The translations under genes were made by a program, and so were the position numbers. This document shows, one piece after another, positions 28,729 to 30,538 of a stretch of DNA of 30,538 nt (within the stretch, counting starts at the first letter, position 1; every line of letters begins with the position of its first letter). The notes beneath the pieces were generated by a model. The model ran no database searches. It was not told the origin of the DNA and saw only the letters and a list, made by a program, of their open reading frames with translations. The DNA is from a virus. The DNA lies in the IMG/VR virus record IMGVR_UViG_3300009182_000222, positions 1-30,538 of that record, one strand, 5' to 3'.

Positions 28729-28965
28729 ATGATAGCAATTTCTATTTTGTGGCTATGGCTTAATTCCGCATCGACTTCGCCAACACCGAAACCAATTCAC
28801 CATCCAGTAATTGTAGAGACGCTTCCAAAGGGAAAACCAATCCCGCCACTGCCTCCTGCACAATCGCCAACGCCTCTCCCTGCAATCACGCCTATACCTA
28901 GAGCAAAAAACTTACCATACCCTACTCCTCCTCCAGTGAGAGGCACAGCTTATAGCGTTATATGA
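28729..28965 (+). CDS. Proline-rich protein with N-terminal hydrophobic segment
   Basis: 78 residues. A short hydrophobic start (MIAISILWLWLNSAS) may be a signal sequence or membrane anchor. The rest is about one quarter Pro (PPLPPAQSPTPLP, PTPPPVRG), an extended envelope-spanning or surface-exposed segment. Proline-rich lipoproteins such as Rz1 have this look, but no lipobox Cys is present. It overlaps the next gene by ATGA. Confidence 0.55.
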   Translation: MIAISILWLWLNSASTSPTPKPIHHPVIVETLPKGKPIPPLPPAQSPTPLPAITPIPRAKNLPYPTPPPVRGTAYSVI

Positions 28966-29255
28966 TACAAGCAGAAAAGCCATCGCCCCAACAAGCTTGG
29001 GAAGAAATAAAGAAAAGGATTAGCTCAGAGTTCCCTAAAAATCTTTCATGGTTGGAGCTTGGAACGCTAAAAAAGTTCCATGAAGGGCTATTTATAATTG
29101 AGTTTCCTGCATCAGCAATGGATGAGGCTAGGAAATTGCATTTGACCTCTGTTTCAACCTTGAATCATTTAATAAATAGAGAATTAAGCGAAATGATGGG
29201 GGAGAATTGTGAGATATTAACCATGTTCGCCCCGCATGATGATCGCCCCGCATGA
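28962..29255 (+). CDS. Small protein with possible DnaA N-domain/DnaX-like fold
   Basis: 97 residues. AWEEIKKRISSEF, LSWLELGTLKKFHEGLFIIEFP and LNHLINRELSEMMGENCEI follow the helix-strand-strand-helix order of the DnaA N-terminal or DnaX C-terminal domain, where a Trp/Leu helix is followed by a LFIIEFP-type strand. This is a weak pattern match. If right, it could contact the host replication initiation or clamp-loader machinery. It is coupled by ATGA on both sides. Confidence 0.45.
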   Translation: MIQAEKPSPQQAWEEIKKRISSEFPKNLSWLELGTLKKFHEGLFIIEFPASAMDEARKLHLTSVSTLNHLINRELSEMMGENCEILTMFAPHDDRPA

Positions 29256-29401
29256 TTGCCATTGTTCACGCATCAGTTTTTTTGTTAGCGGTAGGGTTTT
29301 TTGTTTTCTTTTACATGATATATAGGGGGCTAAGAAAGATGGTGAAGAGGGCCAGAAAGATCAGAAGAAGAGAGAAAGCGGCAAGGATAAAAGCCCCATG
29401 A
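29252..29401 (+). CDS. 49-residue single-pass membrane protein
   Basis: Starts in an ATGA overlap at 29252. Residues about 3-24 are hydrophobic (VHASVFLLAVGFFVFFYMIY), followed by a strongly basic tail with many Arg and Lys. A positive-inside membrane protein; no family recognised. It is the last clear plus-strand gene of this run. Confidence 0.55.
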   Translation: MIAIVHASVFLLAVGFFVFFYMIYRGLRKMVKRARKIRRREKAARIKAP

Positions 29402-29460
29402 AATAAAGACGACGAATCAGGAAGGAAACATGAAGGGGGAGGTGGACGAACAAGAGCAAA

Positions 29461-29487
29461 GAAAAAAGGGAGGCTTTAGCCCTCCCC
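29461..29487 (-). terminator. Terminator of the minus-strand block
   Basis: Read on the minus strand, GGGAGG plus a GC pair closes a short loop with CCTCCC, followed by TTTTTTC (plus positions 29467-29461). On the plus strand the downstream tract is weak (CTTAATTTATTT), so it mainly ends the minus-strand block. Confidence 0.65.
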
Positions 29488-29499
29488 TTAATTTATTTA

Positions 29500-29655
29500 A
29501 TGGCTGATATTATGACTGAAAATATCAGCACAGATACAATCAACAAAAAAGTTTCTGTTAAGTGCTTCACTTTAATCGGTTATGGGCTCGGCGGCGGTGG
29601 GTTCAGTGGTCATGAGATTAGACCTCTTGCAATGCTAACGGCGGGAACCTCATAA
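29500..29655 (+). CDS. Small hypothetical protein, weak
   Basis: 51 residues: MADIMTENISTDTINKKVSV, then LIGYGLGGGGFSGHEIRP and a short end. It overlaps the 3' end of the minus-strand gene 29610-29816 by 46 bases. Translated composition is reasonable, but there is no ribosome binding site and no close neighbour on this strand. Low confidence. Confidence 0.3.
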   Translation: MADIMTENISTDTINKKVSVKCFTLIGYGLGGGGFSGHEIRPLAMLTAGTS

Positions 29656-29816
29656 TTTGTGACAGCTTGTCCGCAGAAGTCATGAGTAGATACGTAATAC
29701 GTTTTGACTAACTCCCCTTTAGAGTTATAGGTTTTAAGGATGTCTGTAACAGTGCAAAGATCGGCGCGTTTGTCGCGCGTTTTGTATTGTGTCCCGATAG
29801 GGTATTCTGTTGTCAT
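29610..29816 (-). CDS. Small phage protein of the YPIGTQY..RDKRADLCTVTD type
   Basis: 68 residues. The pattern YPIGTQYKTRDKRADLCTV, then TYYVSTHDFCGQ and a final ARGLIS, is one I recognise from other phage hypotheticals; it looks like a small beta domain with two Cys. It is preceded on its strand by an AAAGGA-type ribosome binding site (at about 29830-29835 of the plus strand). Function unknown. Confidence 0.65.
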   Translation of the reverse strand: MTTEYPIGTQYKTRDKRADLCTVTDILKTYNSKGELVKTYYVSTHDFCGQAVTNYEVPAVSIARGLIS

Positions 29817-29829
29817 GTTATTATATCCT

Positions 29830-30030
29830 TTAAGAATTAACGCAGTGAGAAACGGGGGTTCCGTTTTTTACGCTTTCAGCTTGCAAGCGTGTTGCTTCAT
29901 CAATGGCATGCTTGAATGACTGGCATTCTTTGATCTTTATCCAAGAACCGGAAAAAAAGGTTTTTCCGTTCTCTGGGTTTGTTCTTTTTTCTTCCTGATA
30001 GGCGTATACGAATCTCAACGAATCTTTCAT
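29830..30030 (-). CDS. Small hypothetical protein
   Basis: 66 residues, MKDSLRFVYAYQEEKRTNPE followed by GSWIKIKECQSFKHAIDEA. Mixed beta and helix, charged. Upstream on its strand is an A/C-rich leader containing CTAACCAAC. A different frame of this strand (29900-30130) is also open but runs into both neighbours and is unlikely. Confidence 0.6.
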   Translation of the reverse strand: MKDSLRFVYAYQEEKRTNPENGKTFFSGSWIKIKECQSFKHAIDEATRLQAESVKNGTPVSHCVNS

Positions 30031-30042
30031 AGTCTGAGTTGG

Positions 30043-30303
30043 TTAGTTTGTAGCTTTTTGGATTGCTTTGATTATTAAGGAATAATCTTCTTGTTCTTGT
30101 TCGTCGTCGCCGTCCTCTTCCATGTAGCATTTTGCTATATTTAGAGCCTTGACAAGTTCTGCTATCAGTTCGATTGCTTCGTCTATTGTTTCGGATGCTA
30201 TACGATCCCCAAAGACTTCTTCGGGATTGTCGTTGTGTTGCTCGTAGTCATTAAGCATTACGGCGGCGGCGGTTAGTCTGTTTATGATGTCTGGTGTTTT
30301 CAT
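30043..30303 (-). CDS. Small acidic helical protein
   Basis: 86 residues: MKTPDIINRLTAAAVMLNDYEQ, acidic in the middle (NPEEVFGDR, TIDEAIELIAEL) and Glu/Asp-rich near the end. Predicted helical. It is first in the minus-strand run 30303 to 29610. No family recognised. Confidence 0.6.
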   Translation of the reverse strand: MKTPDIINRLTAAAVMLNDYEQHNDNPEEVFGDRIASETIDEAIELIAELVKALNIAKCYMEEDGDDEQEQEDYSLIIKAIQKATN

Positions 30304-30347
30304 GCTGTTATTTAGTTGTTGTTCCTGAACTGAATTGCTCAGGCTTC

Positions 30348-30371
30348 AATCCTCCCCGATAGGGAAGGATT
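30348..30371. repeat. Strong hairpin upstream of the minus-strand block
   Basis: AATCCTCCC (from 30348) pairs with GGGAAGGATT (30362-30371), nine pairs with one bulged A. On the minus strand it lies about 45 bases upstream of the ATG at 30303, so it is in the leader of the minus-strand transcript. No T-tract follows on either strand, so a regulatory hairpin is more likely than a terminator. Confidence 0.5.
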
Positions 30372-30381
30372 GCTTGCCTAG

Positions 30382-30537
30382 TCAATTAGAGAGACGAACC
30401 ACGCTACAATCCCCAAACATTGCAGGAAATAGTTCTTTTTTTCTCCATGCTCCCCTTTCGGTATATCTGAAGATATATTGAGGATGATCCGTGAAATCTT
30501 TCTCATTCCCATAGGCGTTTCCATTGTAGAAAAATCC
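30382..30537 (-). CDS. Partial gene running off the right end, minus strand
   Basis: 51 residues of open frame to the window edge with no start inside. GNEKDFTDHPQYIFRY, then ERGAWRKKELFPAMFGD, are aromatic- and charge-rich and look protein-like. A second minus-strand frame (30378-30524) is the alternative. Fits as the first gene of the minus-strand block. Confidence 0.4.
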   Translation of the reverse strand, partial: GFFYNGNAYGNEKDFTDHPQYIFRYTERGAWRKKELFPAMFGDCSVVRLSN

Positions 30538-30538
30538 A

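Noticed and set aside
29430-29507. 25-residue frame MKGEVDEQEQ
   Set aside because: Very short and runs through the terminator stem at 29461-29487.
30378-30524. 48-residue minus-strand frame METPMGMRK
   Set aside because: It competes with a more protein-like partial frame on the same strand. Kept only as an alternative.

Overview
The window is a stretch of a tailed double-stranded DNA bacteriophage genome (or prophage). It encodes a large terminase, portal, probable scaffold, probable major capsid protein, tail or fibre proteins, a lysis cassette, and phage-type recombination and replication genes. There are no ribosomal, tRNA or host metabolic genes. Genes are packed with ATGA/TAATG stop-start overlaps, almost all on the + strand. 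The host cannot be named. A lipoprotein with a C-terminal membrane segment, looking like a one-piece spanin, next to an endolysin suggests a host with an outer membrane. Many non-overlapping genes lack a Shine-Dalgarno site and instead follow an A/C-rich leader of the type AACCAACCAAA.

Layout. 1-3.0 kb: virion proteins (the first cut by the window edge), a glycosyltransferase-like protein, and a small nuclease overlapping it in another frame. 3.0-4.4 kb: a promoter, a structured leader and the probable major capsid gene, ending in a strong terminator. 4.45-8.1 kb: tail, fibre and adhesin-like proteins including a glycine-rich one. 8.1-9.2 kb: spanin-like lipoprotein, holin-like membrane protein, GH108-type endolysin. 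9.3-10.3 kb: sparsely coding, with a well-formed small-RNA candidate and a 380-base stretch with inverted and direct repeats. 10.3-14.1 kb: ERF-type annealing protein, calcineurin-like phosphoesterase, a winged-helix-like protein, an HExxH protein and several very small proteins. 14.1-20.1 kb: portal, small basic proteins, an ATP-grasp enzyme and the probable scaffold. 20.1-22.7 kb: a PP-loop (PAPS reductase-like) protein directly before the large terminase. 22.7-27.3 kb: small proteins, a cytosine-C5 methyltransferase with a second long frame inside it, a RecB/Cas4-like nuclease, a sigma region-4-like protein, a DnaB-type helicase and a small protein with an SSB-like acidic tip. 27.4-29.4 kb: terminator, promoter and small accessory proteins. 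29.5-30.5 kb: a minus-strand block of small genes ending in its own terminator.

How it fits together. ERF, RecB-like nuclease, helicase and SSB-like protein form a recombination and replication set. Portal, scaffold, capsid and terminase build and fill the head, although the capsid gene lies about 10 kb from the portal and 15 kb from the scaffold. The methyltransferase may protect phage DNA. The PP-loop protein and ATP-grasp enzyme are enzymes of unknown substrate set inside the head-packaging block. The observations most worth following up are the switch-like RNA at 9.34 kb, the methyltransferase dual frame, a 13-residue motif (KPKxA..xIxxQL) shared by three unrelated virion-region proteins, the capsid-gene leader RNA, and TTGAC boxes sitting about 35-42 bases before several start codons.
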